Source of the DNA: JANWLD01 sp036278875
GTDB lineage: Bacteria; Patescibacteriota; Saccharimonadia; Saccharimonadales; 2-12-FULL-41-12
Direction: 5' to 3'
Length of the DNA: 53,683 nt
Assembly (NCBI GenBank): GCA_036278875.1
Contig: DASUKF010000016.1
Span: forward strand, 1 to 53,683
Shown here: positions 16,083 through 25,213 of the stretch, piece after piece
Layout: every line of letters starts with the position of its first letter
Numbering within the stretch: the first letter of the stretch is position 1
Notes under the pieces: generated by a model
Seen by the model: only the letters and a program-made list of their open reading frames with translations
Databases searched by the model: none
What the model was told of the DNA's origin: nothing
Position numbers and translations under genes: made by a program

Positions 16083-16949
16083 GTGGAAATAAGACTGGAA
16101 CCGGGGAAATATGTAGTAGCCGTCAGCGGCGGCGTTGATTCTGTAGTGTTGCTTGACCTTTTATGCAAGGAGTCCGGCCTTAGACTGGCGATAGCACACT
16201 TGGACCATGGTATCAGAAAAGATTCCGCCGAAGACAGGAAATTCGTAGAGGGACTGGCAAAACACTATGGCCTGCCGTTTCATTACGAAGAAGCAAAACT
16301 CGGTCCGAAAGCGGGCGAAGCTTTGGCCCGCGAAGCAAGATACGCGTTTCTAAGGGGGGTGAAGTCCGAAACGGGAGCCGATGCCATAATCACCGCGCAC
16401 CACGAGGATGATGTGTTGGAAACTATGATTATAAATATCATGCGCGGTACGGGCAGGAAAGGGCTTTCGTCTCTATCAAGCAAAGACGATATTGTCCGTC
16501 CGCTTCTGGGGTTTTCCAAACAGGACATTATCGGTTATGCGAAGAGTCATAAGCTGGATTGGCACGAGGACTCGAGCAATGCCGACCAGGCTTATCTGAG
16601 GAATCACATCCGCCATAGCATACTTACGAAACTGACACCGGCGCAGAAAAAGTCACTGCTTAATATATATGAAAAATCCCTCCCGTTGAATGAAGAGATA
16701 GACCGGCTTGTGGTCGAATTGTTCCTGAGAGTAGATAGCTTGCCGCGCAGTATATTTAATTCACTGGAGCATAAGCTGGCCTGCGAAGTTGTCGCCGCAT
16801 GGCTGAGAAAAGAGAAAGTACCTTTTAGCAAACCGGCGGTGGACAAGATTGTCATCAGGCTAAAGGCCGGACGCGAAAACAAGCGTATAGACGCCGGACG
16901 CGGCAGATATTTTAGCGTCAGTAAAAGTAGTATTCGCTTGAACCGCTAA
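16083..16949 (+). CDS. tilS: tRNA(Ile)-lysidine synthase, minimal form
   Basis: A 288-residue N-type ATP pyrophosphatase that puts lysine on C34 of tRNA-Ile(CAT) so it reads AUA. The PP-loop SGGVDS is at 15-20, HLDHGIRKDS near 40, AREARYAFLR near 83 and TAHHEDDVLETMIINIMRGT near 100, all diagnostic. It lacks the C-terminal tRNA-binding domains of the 430-residue E. coli enzyme. The start is a GTG; TATGAT at 16071-16076 lies 6 bases before it, suggesting a leaderless mRNA. It sits 25 bases before ftsH, a conserved bacterial neighbourhood. Confidence 0.93.
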   Translation: MEIRLEPGKYVVAVSGGVDSVVLLDLLCKESGLRLAIAHLDHGIRKDSAEDRKFVEGLAKHYGLPFHYEEAKLGPKAGEALAREARYAFLRGVKSETGADAIITAHHEDDVLETMIINIMRGTGRKGLSSLSSKDDIVRPLLGFSKQDIIGYAKSHKLDWHEDSSNADQAYLRNHIRHSILTKLTPAQKKSLLNIYEKSLPLNEEIDRLVVELFLRVDSLPRSIFNSLEHKLACEVVAAWLRKEKVPFSKPAVDKIVIRLKAGRENKRIDAGRGRYFSVSKSSIRLNR

Positions 16950-16956
16950 GGGTCTG

Positions 16957-16962
16957 TATAAT
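16957..16962 (+). promoter_or_regulatory. -10 box of ftsH
   Basis: Exact TATAAT, 12 bases before the ftsH ATG. There is no convincing -35 box and no Shine-Dalgarno, so the leader would be about 6 bases. Confidence 0.55.
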
Positions 16963-16974
16963 AAATTCTTACAT

Positions 16975-18846
16975 ATGAAGAACAAGCCATTCAAGGTGGG
17001 AGGCAGAGGCTCTAAAAAGCCGAACCGCAATTTTAAAAACGCCGGTTTCGTGGCGCTTCTGATTCTTTTTGCACTGATTATCTATGCTTCGGTAAACCAG
17101 CCAAGCACCCTAAAGGAAGTACCGTTTTCCGATGTGATAAAGCGCGCCAACAGCGGACAGATAAAACAAATACAAATATCCGGCGATGAATTACAGATAA
17201 CAGACAAGGACCAGGATAAGCCTACCGAGAAATCGCGCAAGGAATCGGGTTCGAGCATATACCAGCAGGGCCTTAACAAGGACGCGAATGTTGAGATAAA
17301 CAACAAGCCGGAATCAGACAACGGAGCATTCTGGCAGCAGCTGGGCCTGGCTCTTTTGCCTGTGTTCATAATCGGCATACTGCTTTTCTATATGCTTAGG
17401 AGCGCACAGGGCCAGGGCAATCAGGCTCTTTCTTTCGGCAAGAGTCGGGCACGTCTGTACGGCAATGAAAAAGATAAGGTGACTTTCAGCGATGTCGCCG
17501 GCAGCCTGGAGGCCAAAGAAGATTTGCAGGAGATAGTAGAATTCCTTAAATTCCCGAAAAAGTTTGAAGGCGTCGGTGCAAGGATACCTAAGGGTGTATT
17601 ACTTATCGGTCCTCCGGGAACCGGTAAAACCATGCTTGCCCGCGCCGTAGCAGGCGAAGCGAACGCGCCGTTCTTTTCTATCAGCGGTTCGGAATTTGTC
17701 GAAATGTTCGTGGGTGTCGGTGCCAGCCGGGTACGCGACCTGTTCGCCAAAGCCAAAAAGAACGCGCCGTGCATTATCTTCGTAGATGAGATTGACGCGG
17801 TAGGACGTCGCCGGGGCAGCGGAATGGGCGGCGGCCACGATGAACGAGAGCAAACCCTGAATCAGATATTGGTGGAAATGGACGGTTTCGAGCAGGGCCA
17901 GAATGTAATAGTCCTGGCTGCAACCAACCGCGCGGACGTGCTGGATCCGGCATTGCTTCGCCCCGGAAGATTCGACAGAAGGGTCAATATAAGCCTGCCT
18001 GATCGCAAAGACCGCGAAGCAATACTTAGAAAGCACTTTGACAAGAAACCCCTGGAAAAGAACGTCGACCTTAATACCCTGGCCGGCAAGACCGCTGGAA
18101 CGTCAGGGGCTGATCTGGCCAATATTGCCAATGAAGCGGCAATCCTGGCCGCACGAAAGAACCGCAAGACTATAAGCGAAGACATAGTTACCGAAGCTTT
18201 TGAAAAAGTTGCCATCGGACCGGAACGCAAGAGTAAAGTTATGAGCGAGAAGGAAAAAGAGCTTACGGCATACCACGAAGCCGGCCACGCCATAGTCGGA
18301 CATGTTCTGCCGGACAGTGATATGGTCCACAAGGTAACAATAATTTCCCGGGGCCAGACCGGCGGAGTAACATGGTTTATCCCGCCCGAAGATAAGAGTT
18401 ATCACAGCATCCTGGAGTTCAAGGACGTGTTGGCTAGAATGCTTGGCGGGCGTATCGCCGAGGAAGTTATGTATGGACATGACAGGGTTACTACAGGTGC
18501 CGGCAATGACCTGCAAAAAGCTGCAGAGCTGGCCCGCGATATGGTAGTCAATCAGGGAATGGGCAAAAAACTCCGCGATCAGGTATTCCATATTGATGAA
18601 GGCATGATGCTGGATAGACTTGTGCACGAACGGCAATATTCGGACGAAACGGCAAAGGTTATCGATGACGAGGTGGAAAGCCTGATAAGTGAAGCCGCCA
18701 GAAGAGCACGCGATGTTATAAAAGCAAACAAGGACAAGCTCGAGAAGCTGAAGAATGCTTTATTAGAAAAAGAAACTGTCGAAGCCGAAGAAGTTGTAAA
18801 TATACTGAAGGGTTCGACACTTCCGAAATCCGCGATGCTGTACTAG
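16975..18846 (+). CDS. ftsH: ATP-dependent membrane zinc metalloprotease FtsH
   Basis: A 623-residue hexameric protease that degrades membrane and misfolded proteins. The order is a basic N-terminus, TM1 (about 24-41), a short extracytoplasmic domain, TM2 (about 122-141), an AAA+ ATPase with Walker A GPPGTGKT (212-219), Walker B IIFVDEID, second region of homology ATNRADVLDP with PGRFDRR, and the zinc site HEAGH (434-438). The third ligand segment is near GAGNDLQKAAELARDMV. The length is normal. It follows tilS, as in many bacteria. Confidence 0.97.
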   Translation: MKNKPFKVGGRGSKKPNRNFKNAGFVALLILFALIIYASVNQPSTLKEVPFSDVIKRANSGQIKQIQISGDELQITDKDQDKPTEKSRKESGSSIYQQGLNKDANVEINNKPESDNGAFWQQLGLALLPVFIIGILLFYMLRSAQGQGNQALSFGKSRARLYGNEKDKVTFSDVAGSLEAKEDLQEIVEFLKFPKKFEGVGARIPKGVLLIGPPGTGKTMLARAVAGEANAPFFSISGSEFVEMFVGVGASRVRDLFAKAKKNAPCIIFVDEIDAVGRRRGSGMGGGHDEREQTLNQILVEMDGFEQGQNVIVLAATNRADVLDPALLRPGRFDRRVNISLPDRKDREAILRKHFDKKPLEKNVDLNTLAGKTAGTSGADLANIANEAAILAARKNRKTISEDIVTEAFEKVAIGPERKSKVMSEKEKELTAYHEAGHAIVGHVLPDSDMVHKVTIISRGQTGGVTWFIPPEDKSYHSILEFKDVLARMLGGRIAEEVMYGHDRVTTGAGNDLQKAAELARDMVVNQGMGKKLRDQVFHIDEGMMLDRLVHERQYSDETAKVIDDEVESLISEAARRARDVIKANKDKLEKLKNALLEKETVEAEEVVNILKGSTLPKSAMLY

Positions 18847-18902
18847 CGCTGTCGCTAATGAGAGGGAAACAATTTGGGCTGGGGTTTATGATGGAATTTG
18901 AA

Positions 18903-18908
18903 TATAAT
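18903..18908 (+). promoter_or_regulatory. -10 box of murJ
   Basis: Exact TATAAT with 9 bases to the murJ ATG. No Shine-Dalgarno is present. Confidence 0.55.
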
Positions 18909-18917
18909 AAAAACTAA

Positions 18918-20507
18918 ATGAACCGATTGTTAAATCGAGCTAACAGCCGTATTTCTTTAAGTAATGCCGCGGCCCTTCTGATGGCCACGGCCTTTATCGG
19001 ACAGTTGCTGGGTTTTATGCGTACCAAGCTGGTCAATGCTAACTTTCCCGCTACCGGACCGCAAAGCACGGACGCGTTTTTCGCGGCATTCAAGATACCT
19101 GACTTCTTTTATTTCACTTTAGCCGCCGGAGCATTGGGTGTGGCTTTCATGCCTTTTCTGGCCGATAAACTGGCAAAGGGCGACAAAAAGTCCGTATGGG
19201 AGCTCTCCAACAGCCTGCTCAACCTGTTATCTATAGTAATGCTGGCAGTCGGCCTGATAATAGTTATCTTTGCCAAACCCTTAATAAGCCATGTCGTAGC
19301 GCCGAATATGACCCCGCAGCAGCTGGACAATGCGACGACCATAATGCGTTTCATTGCGTTCAACCCGCTTCTTTTCATGATTTCCGCTATCTTTATGAGC
19401 GTTCAGCAGGCGATGGGGCGGTTCTTTTTCTATGCTTTCGCGCCGCTTCTTTATAACACGTCAATCATCGTCAGCGTCTTCGTTTTCAAAGATAATCTCG
19501 GCATAACGGGACTTGGCATCGGCGCTCTGGTGGGCATACTTCTGCAAGTGCTGGTTTCGACGTTCGGTTTTGTCGGTCTGCGCTACAAATACAAGTTCAG
19601 GATAAACTGGAAGAACAGTGAATTCCGGCAGATTCTAAAGCAGCTGCCGCCCAGAAGCGCTGACCAAGGCATAGATTCGCTGAACAGTATCGTGGAAACG
19701 AACTTTGCCAACCAGCTTGGCCAGGGCAAACTGACTTTTTATGAAAATGCGAACATATTACAGACGGCACCAACACTGCTTATCGGTACGACCATTTCTA
19801 CCGCCGCATTCCCACGTCTGAACGACAGACTTGCCCAAGGCAGAAAGGACCTTTTCAGGAAGGACTTCTTAAAAATACTCAGGGTCATCATATGGATAAC
19901 CTTGCCGGTGGTAGTCATAGCTTATTTCTGCCGCGGGTATCTGGCGCGCCTGATATTCAGCCGCGACGCGCCGGAAATAGCCCTTATCTTCGGATTCTTC
20001 TTCGGTGCGATATTTTTCCGTACCATTTATACGCTTATATCCAGATGGTTCTATGCCCAGAAAGACACAAAAACTCCGCTGCTCGTATCCATTTTTGCGA
20101 TACTTCTTAATATATTTCTGGCTTATACGCTTTCCCGGCCTTCCGCCTATGACATAGCCGGCCTGGCTATAGCTCAGTCCGTAGTAGCCGCCGCAGAAGT
20201 GCTTATATTGGTCGCGGTCATGGTGGTAAGAGACAGGAAGCTCATAGATTCGTTCTTCTGGGACGGCATATTCAGGATGTTATCGACCACCGGCTTCACC
20301 GTAATAGCGGCTTATGCTATGCTTTCTATCTTTCCTCTGGCGGCTTCAGATAAAGGTTTTATCCAGCTTGGCACAAAACTGGTAAGCATATCGGCGGTTA
20401 TATTGCTGGTACACTTCGTAACATCTCTCATGTTCGGTATAGATGAAGCCAAGGCGGCGGCGAAGTGGCTGAAGAACTTTGTAATGTCGCCCATCCGCAT
20501 ACAGTAG
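18918..20507 (+). CDS. murJ: Lipid II flippase MurJ (MviN)
   Basis: A 529-residue polytopic inner-membrane protein of the MOP exporter superfamily that moves lipid II across the membrane for peptidoglycan synthesis. The N-terminus shows the family pattern: FIGQLLGFMRTKLV, STDAFFAAFKIPDFF and LAAGALGVAFMPFLAD. SRWFYAQKDTKTPLLVS is the conserved cytoplasmic loop in the second half. About 13-14 helices fit the length. Its presence indicates a peptidoglycan wall. Confidence 0.94.
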   Translation: MNRLLNRANSRISLSNAAALLMATAFIGQLLGFMRTKLVNANFPATGPQSTDAFFAAFKIPDFFYFTLAAGALGVAFMPFLADKLAKGDKKSVWELSNSLLNLLSIVMLAVGLIIVIFAKPLISHVVAPNMTPQQLDNATTIMRFIAFNPLLFMISAIFMSVQQAMGRFFFYAFAPLLYNTSIIVSVFVFKDNLGITGLGIGALVGILLQVLVSTFGFVGLRYKYKFRINWKNSEFRQILKQLPPRSADQGIDSLNSIVETNFANQLGQGKLTFYENANILQTAPTLLIGTTISTAAFPRLNDRLAQGRKDLFRKDFLKILRVIIWITLPVVVIAYFCRGYLARLIFSRDAPEIALIFGFFFGAIFFRTIYTLISRWFYAQKDTKTPLLVSIFAILLNIFLAYTLSRPSAYDIAGLAIAQSVVAAAEVLILVAVMVVRDRKLIDSFFWDGIFRMLSTTGFTVIAAYAMLSIFPLAASDKGFIQLGTKLVSISAVILLVHFVTSLMFGIDEAKAAAKWLKNFVMSPIRIQ

Positions 20508-20517
20508 TTACCTCTGT

Positions 20518-20523
20518 TATAAT
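20518..20523 (+). promoter_or_regulatory. -10 box of lepA
   Basis: Exact TATAAT with 9 bases to the lepA ATG and no Shine-Dalgarno. Confidence 0.55.
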
Positions 20524-20532
20524 AGATAACCC

Positions 20533-22317
20533 ATGAATCAGGAAAAAATCCGGAATTTCTCAATAATCGCACATATAGACCACGGCAAATCTACACTGGC
20601 CGACAGATTGCTTGAGTTGACCGGTACCGTCAAAAAGCGCGACATGAAAGAGCAAATACTGGACAAGATGGATTTAGAGCGGGAAAAGGGTATAACTATA
20701 AAGCTCGCACCGGTCAGAATGAACTATAAAGACTGCCAGCTCAACCTGATAGATACACCAGGACATGTGGACTTCAGCTACGAAGTTTCCAGGAGTTTGC
20801 AGGCCTGCGAAGGCACTATATTAGTGGTCGATGCAAGCCAGGGGGTACAGGCCCAGACGCTTGCCAATCTGTATCTGGCTATGGAAGCCGATCTGAAGAT
20901 TATTCCGGTTATAAACAAGATAGACCTGCCTGCCGCCGATACGGAAAAAGTGAGCAAAGAAATCATCAGCCTTATCGGATGCGAAAAAGAGGACATACTG
21001 CTGGTATCTGCCAAGACCGGCAAAGGCGTAGAAGACGTATTAGACAAAATAATAACAGACATACCCGCCCCGAAAGGAGATATAGACGGGCCCGCCAGGG
21101 CACTTATTTTTGACAGTTATTATGATGACTATCGCGGAGTTATCTTGTACCTGCGTGTTGTGGACGGCCAGATAGGCAAGAATGAAGAGATAAAGATGCT
21201 TGCCACCGGGGCTCCGGGTCTGGCGCTGGAAGTCGGTTCATTAAACCCCGTGATGAAACCGTCTGCCGCACTTAAAACCGGAGAGATAGGCTACATGGTA
21301 ACAAACCTGAAAAGCGCCAAAGAGGCCCGCGTCGGCGACACGGTCAGCTTGGTTTCTTCAGCTGCGAAGGCCCAGCCTTTGCCGGGATATAAAGAGATAC
21401 TCCCATTCGTTTACGGTGGGTTCTTTCCTGAAACCAACGAGCAGTATCAAGACCTGAAAGATGCTATAGAGAAACTTTCCTTGAGCGATTCCGCTTTGCA
21501 GTATGATTTGGAAAATTCACCAGTCTTAGGTTTTGGCGTCCGTATAGGATTTTTGGGGCTTCTGCATATGGATATAGTCCGCGAACGGCTTGAGCGCGAA
21601 TACGACCTTGACCTTATAGTTACTAACCCCAGCACGGATTATCACGTGGTGCTTAATAATGGCGAAGAGCTGGATATCAAAAGCGCCGCTGCCCTGCCGG
21701 ACCCGGCGAGTATACGCGAGATAGCCGAGCCGTGGATAGCCGGTGAGATAGTAGCGCCGAAAGATTTCGTAGGTCCCGTAATACAGCTTATTTCTTCAAA
21801 AAGAGGCGTCCATAAGAACGTCAGCTATGTAGACGAACAGCTTGCACTGGTCAGCTTCGACGCTCCTTTAGCGAACCTGCTGACGGATTTTTATGACCAG
21901 CTGAAGAGTCTGACCAGCGGCTACGGAAGTTTCAATTATGAGCTTTCCGGCTATAGGCCGGGCGAGCTGGTAAGGGTGGACTTCTACGTCGCAGGAGAAA
22001 TGGTCAGCGCGCTTTCAATAATGGTACACAAAACGGAAGCCGAATCGTTAGGGCGCACAGTGGTGGAAAAACTGAAAGAAGTCATACCGAGGCAGAATTT
22101 CCAGGTGCCGCTGCAGGCAGCCATCGGCGGCAGGTTTATAGCGCGCGAAGATATAAAGGCCTACCGCAAAGACGTGACCGCAAAACTGTACGGCGGTGAT
22201 GTGTCCAGGCGCAAGAAACTGCTGGCCAAACAGAAAAAGGGCAAAACGCGCGCCAAGCGGTTCGGCAACGTCGATATTCCGGCCGAAGCATTTACCGTGC
22301 TGCTCAAACGTGATTAA
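20533..22317 (+). CDS. lepA: Elongation factor 4 (LepA)
   Basis: A 594-residue ribosomal GTPase involved in translation fidelity and initiation. G1 is AHIDHGKST (13-21), G3 is DTPGHVDF, G4 is NKIDLP and G5 is SAKTGKG. Domain II, the EF-G-like domains III and V, and the LepA-only C-terminal domain ending in KKGKTRAKRFGNVDIP are all present at normal length. Confidence 0.97.
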   Translation: MNQEKIRNFSIIAHIDHGKSTLADRLLELTGTVKKRDMKEQILDKMDLEREKGITIKLAPVRMNYKDCQLNLIDTPGHVDFSYEVSRSLQACEGTILVVDASQGVQAQTLANLYLAMEADLKIIPVINKIDLPAADTEKVSKEIISLIGCEKEDILLVSAKTGKGVEDVLDKIITDIPAPKGDIDGPARALIFDSYYDDYRGVILYLRVVDGQIGKNEEIKMLATGAPGLALEVGSLNPVMKPSAALKTGEIGYMVTNLKSAKEARVGDTVSLVSSAAKAQPLPGYKEILPFVYGGFFPETNEQYQDLKDAIEKLSLSDSALQYDLENSPVLGFGVRIGFLGLLHMDIVRERLEREYDLDLIVTNPSTDYHVVLNNGEELDIKSAAALPDPASIREIAEPWIAGEIVAPKDFVGPVIQLISSKRGVHKNVSYVDEQLALVSFDAPLANLLTDFYDQLKSLTSGYGSFNYELSGYRPGELVRVDFYVAGEMVSALSIMVHKTEAESLGRTVVEKLKEVIPRQNFQVPLQAAIGGRFIAREDIKAYRKDVTAKLYGGDVSRRKKLLAKQKKGKTRAKRFGNVDIPAEAFTVLLKRD

Positions 22318-22331
22318 GTTATAGTTAAAAT

Positions 22332-22610
22332 ATGGCTACAGAAAAAATCGCTAAAAAACTCAGTCTGGAAACTCTGGATAAACGGCAGGAAAAGATATTG
22401 GCTCTTCTGCATGAAGAGCAGCAGCGGGCCAAAGAAAAATTTCCGCTTGTTTATGCACTGCTTGCGACTTTCGGTGTCGCCTGCACATTTGCCGGCCTCA
22501 ATAAAATCATAAAGGATATAGATTTTTTGAGTAACAACCCGATTGCCTTGGTGGCATTCGGTCTGGCTATCCTGCTTTTCACCGGCGCGGCTTATAAGAA
22601 GCTCGGTTAA
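22332..22610 (+). CDS. Small two-helix membrane protein
   Basis: 92 residues: a charged helix (1-40, rich in Lys, Glu and Gln), then two membrane helices at about 44-62 and 72-90. The family is unknown to me. TATAGT at 22320-22325 sits 6 bases before the ATG. It lies 14 bases after lepA and 23 before the guanylate kinase-family gene. Confidence 0.65.
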   Translation: MATEKIAKKLSLETLDKRQEKILALLHEEQQRAKEKFPLVYALLATFGVACTFAGLNKIIKDIDFLSNNPIALVAFGLAILLFTGAAYKKLG

Positions 22611-22633
22611 AACCCTGTGTTATAGTCTTTTCT

Positions 22634-23344
22634 ATGGATGAAGAACTCGTAAGACTTCTGGATTCTTATACCGTTCCAAAAAAAGCCGCCGAGCTTTTAG
22701 AGGAAGCAAAGGTGGTCTTTTTGGTCGGAGTGTCCGGCGCAGGAAAGAACACTATACTTAGCGACCTGCTCAAGACCGGCAATTACAAACTGGTGGTTTC
22801 ACACACGACCCGGAAACCCAGGGAGAACCGCGGCATATTGGAAGTTAACGGCCAGCATTATCATTTCATCAATGAAAATACCGCCAAGCATATGCTGGAA
22901 AACAGTGAATTCATAGAGGCAAAGATATATAGCGGCAACGTATACGGCACCAGCCTTAAAGAGGTGGAAGAAGCGTATAAAGAAGGCAAAATAGCGATTT
23001 CCGATATCGAGGTGCAGGGCGTAGCGGAGTATATGAATGTTTCTTCTAGCGTAACTCCGATTTTTATCCTGCCGCCGGATTTTGAAACCTGGCAAGAAAG
23101 ACTCAGAGCCAGATATGCCGGAGGCGAACCCGACCAATCCGACCTTGCTAAACGCATGGAAACAGCGAAGAAAGAACTAAATGAAGCATTGTCGAAAAAT
23201 TATTTTGAATTCGTTATAAACGACGAGCTTGCGCGGGCCGTAACGGCGGTGGATGATATCGCCCACGGCCGCTTGTCGGCTACCAGGAATGAAAATGCCC
23301 GACGTCTAGCCGAACAACTTTTAGATAAGTTAAACCAGGCTTAA
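22634..23344 (+). CDS. gmk: Guanylate kinase-family protein
   Basis: 236 residues, with a P-loop GVSGAGKNT at 32-40, then SHTTRKPRENRG, GQHYHFIN, FIEAKIYSGNVYGTSLKEVE and AISDIEVQG. These are the GMP-binding and catalytic segments of guanylate kinase, which makes GDP from GMP and ATP. Two departures are visible: the P-loop has GKNT rather than GKST, and there are about 25 extra N-terminal and 30 extra C-terminal residues compared with the usual 205. TATAGT at 22621-22626 lies 7 bases before the ATG. If no other gmk exists in the genome this is the essential one. Confidence 0.75.
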   Translation: MDEELVRLLDSYTVPKKAAELLEEAKVVFLVGVSGAGKNTILSDLLKTGNYKLVVSHTTRKPRENRGILEVNGQHYHFINENTAKHMLENSEFIEAKIYSGNVYGTSLKEVEEAYKEGKIAISDIEVQGVAEYMNVSSSVTPIFILPPDFETWQERLRARYAGGEPDQSDLAKRMETAKKELNEALSKNYFEFVINDELARAVTAVDDIAHGRLSATRNENARRLAEQLLDKLNQA

Positions 23345-23397
23345 CCGCTTAACCTTGCAAAACTTACCCAAGTACCCGATACTTGCATCAATTTATC

Positions 23398-23913
23398 ATG
23401 TCGCCTGAATTTCTAAAGAAAAAACTGGAAAGAGTTCCTAAAAACCCCATTGAACTGGGGAAATGGCTTGCCCGCTGGGTTCAGCGCCACGATCAAATCG
23501 GCCAAATCAGCTATGTTGCCCAAAGGTTGCGCTGGGATATTGGTAATTACGACAAGAACCGACCGCCCAATAAAGGCGAGTTCTCAATAGAAGTATCTGA
23601 AAGGACCGGTGATTGCTCAGGTATGCGCAGGGTTATCAGCTATTTTAAAGAAATCGAAGGAAATCCTTACACGAGGCAGGTCATCATTCTTAGTAACGAC
23701 GGTAAAAAACCTATGGACACAGACAAACTTTTTGTTTCAGATATACCACAGTCAGCCGCTGGAGATGAACGCCCGTTTTCATACCGGATAGTCGACGAAG
23801 GTCTGGCGGGGGAGTCCGAGCTCCCTTTCGCGGAGATAGAAGAGGAGCTCACCGGCATATATAAACAGGTTAAGGAAGAGTATTGGGGGCAGGCCGGACC
23901 ACCGGGCGGGTAG
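23398..23913 (+). CDS. Hypothetical soluble protein
   Basis: 171 residues, not recognised. The ATG at 23398 is preferred over an in-frame TTG at 23383. A basic N-terminal helix is followed by a probably alpha/beta domain (QVIILSNDGKKP, DTDKLFVSDIP) and an acidic C-terminal helix. No membrane segments are visible. It ends 22 bases before the hrcA operator, so it is transcribed separately from the heat-shock genes. Confidence 0.55.
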   Translation: MSPEFLKKKLERVPKNPIELGKWLARWVQRHDQIGQISYVAQRLRWDIGNYDKNRPPNKGEFSIEVSERTGDCSGMRRVISYFKEIEGNPYTRQVIILSNDGKKPMDTDKLFVSDIPQSAAGDERPFSYRIVDEGLAGESELPFAEIEEELTGIYKQVKEEYWGQAGPPGG

Positions 23914-23935
23914 CGCACAGGAAGGACATATGACG

Positions 23936-23962
23936 CTAGCACTCTGGACAAGCGACTGCTAA
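23936..23962 (+). promoter_or_regulatory. CIRCE operator of hrcA-grpE (degenerate)
   Basis: CTAGCACTC, a 9-base spacer and GACTGCTAA. Each arm has one mismatch to the CIRCE arms TTAGCACTC and GAGTGCTAA. HrcA binding here would block the promoter at 23945-23973 and make hrcA autoregulated. Confidence 0.8.
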
Positions 23963-23973
23963 TTTTATATAAT
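23945..23973 (+). promoter_or_regulatory. Promoter of hrcA, overlapping CIRCE
   Basis: TGGACA (23945-23950) in the CIRCE spacer, then 17 bases and TATAAT (23968-23973). The hrcA ATG follows the -10 box by 10 bases, so the transcript should be nearly leaderless. Confidence 0.75.
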
Positions 23974-23983
23974 CCGAAGTATT

Positions 23984-24694
23984 ATGACTTCTCGTCAGGA
24001 GCAGATTTTACGATCTATTGTGGAACAATATGCCGAAGTCGCCAGTCCGGTGGGCAGTAGTCTGCTGGCCAAAGTTTTTGATGTGAGCAGTGCCACCATA
24101 CGCTCGGAAATGGCTGAACTGGAAAAACTCGGCTATATCTCGCAGCCGCATACCAGCGCCGGACGCGTGCCGACGGACGAAGGCTACAGATACTACGTGA
24201 ATAAGCTTTCTGAATCCCAGGAAAGTTCAAATTCAAAGCAGGAATCCCGTGCCGAAAAAGCCCTTACTTCGCGCGTACATCACGGCGGTCTGCCGGAACA
24301 GACCATCCGGAATGCGGTGGATACTCTAGTGGAGCTAACTCACAATCTTGGTCTCGCAACCATAGGAGATCAGCTGTATATGAGCGGCCTTTCCAACCTG
24401 TTCGGCCAGCCGGAATTCATGCACCCCGGGCAAGTTCAGGAGGTTGCACGGTTGCTCGATAATCTGGAACCCTGGCTGCATGAAGCCGCTCCGAATAAAC
24501 CCTTAAGCGTATTTATTGGCCGGGAAAATCCTATCGGAAGGGGTGCCGGATGCAGTCTGATAATCTCCAAATTCCGTAGTCCCTACAGTGACAGGAGCTA
24601 TGTAGGAGTGCTTGGCCCGACCAGACAGAGCTATAGGAACGTTATGGCTCTGGTACAGCACGCCGGTAAATCATTAGAAGAGATACTTTACTGA
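23984..24694 (+). CDS. hrcA: Heat-inducible transcription repressor HrcA, short form
   Basis: 236 residues. The winged-helix N-terminus is diagnostic: MTSRQEQILRSIVEQYAEVA, SPVGSSLLA, SSATIRSEMAELEKLGYI, then PHTSAGRVPTDEGYRYYVN. The central GAF-like part and the C-terminal VGVLGPTRQSYRNVMALV are present. Typical HrcA is about 340 residues, so about 100 are missing between the DNA-binding and C-terminal parts, probably most of the inserted dimerisation domain. It represses the CIRCE sites at 23936 and 25872, and GroEL normally assists it. It is followed by grpE after 2 bases. Confidence 0.93.
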   Translation: MTSRQEQILRSIVEQYAEVASPVGSSLLAKVFDVSSATIRSEMAELEKLGYISQPHTSAGRVPTDEGYRYYVNKLSESQESSNSKQESRAEKALTSRVHHGGLPEQTIRNAVDTLVELTHNLGLATIGDQLYMSGLSNLFGQPEFMHPGQVQEVARLLDNLEPWLHEAAPNKPLSVFIGRENPIGRGAGCSLIISKFRSPYSDRSYVGVLGPTRQSYRNVMALVQHAGKSLEEILY

Positions 24695-24696
24695 AA

Positions 24697-25152
24697 ATGA
24701 GCAAAAAACCGACGCTTAAAGAACTCCAGCAAAAAATAGACGAACTGACCGAAGCGCTTCAGCGGGAACGCGCCGATGCTATAAATATACGCAGACGGCA
24801 CGAGGAACAGATAAAAGAGCTGCGAGACGTCGTGAAAGCCGGCCTGGTAAATGACCTTCTGCCCGTGATAGATAACTTCGAACGGGCATTAGCGCATGTA
24901 CCGAAAGATTTGGAGAAGAACGATTACGTCAAAGGCGTCCAGGCCGTTGTAAAACAGTTCGAAAAAACACTGGAAGGCATAGGGGTCAGCAGGATAAAGA
25001 CGGTAGGCGAAATGTTCGATCCTAATCTGCATGAAGCAGTGAGCGTAGAAGGCGAAGGCGGCACGGAAGTAGTCAGCGAGGAACTCCAGGCAGGATACAT
25101 GCTCGGCGACGAGGTAATCCGTCACGCCATGGTCAAAGTCAAAGCCGGCTGA
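24697..25152 (+). CDS. grpE: Nucleotide exchange factor GrpE
   Basis: 151 residues. A long N-terminal coiled coil (about 5-50, LKELQQKIDELTEALQRERA) leads into the beta domain: NDLLPVIDNFERALAHVP, FEKTLEGIGV, FDPNLHEAV and GYMLGDEVIRHAMVKV. It releases ADP from DnaK. It starts 2 bases after hrcA and is surely cotranscribed with it under the first CIRCE. Confidence 0.95.
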   Translation: MSKKPTLKELQQKIDELTEALQRERADAINIRRRHEEQIKELRDVVKAGLVNDLLPVIDNFERALAHVPKDLEKNDYVKGVQAVVKQFEKTLEGIGVSRIKTVGEMFDPNLHEAVSVEGEGGTEVVSEELQAGYMLGDEVIRHAMVKVKAG

Positions 25153-25213
25153 TAAAAGAGCTTTTGTTTTAATTAATAAAAGCTGTTAGCCTATATTTCT
25201 TAAACAATACCTT

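Noticed and set aside
25159..25184. AGCTTTT/AAAAGCT hairpin after grpE as a terminator
   Set aside because: The stem is AT-rich, the loop is 12 bases and no T-run follows, so I cannot support termination.
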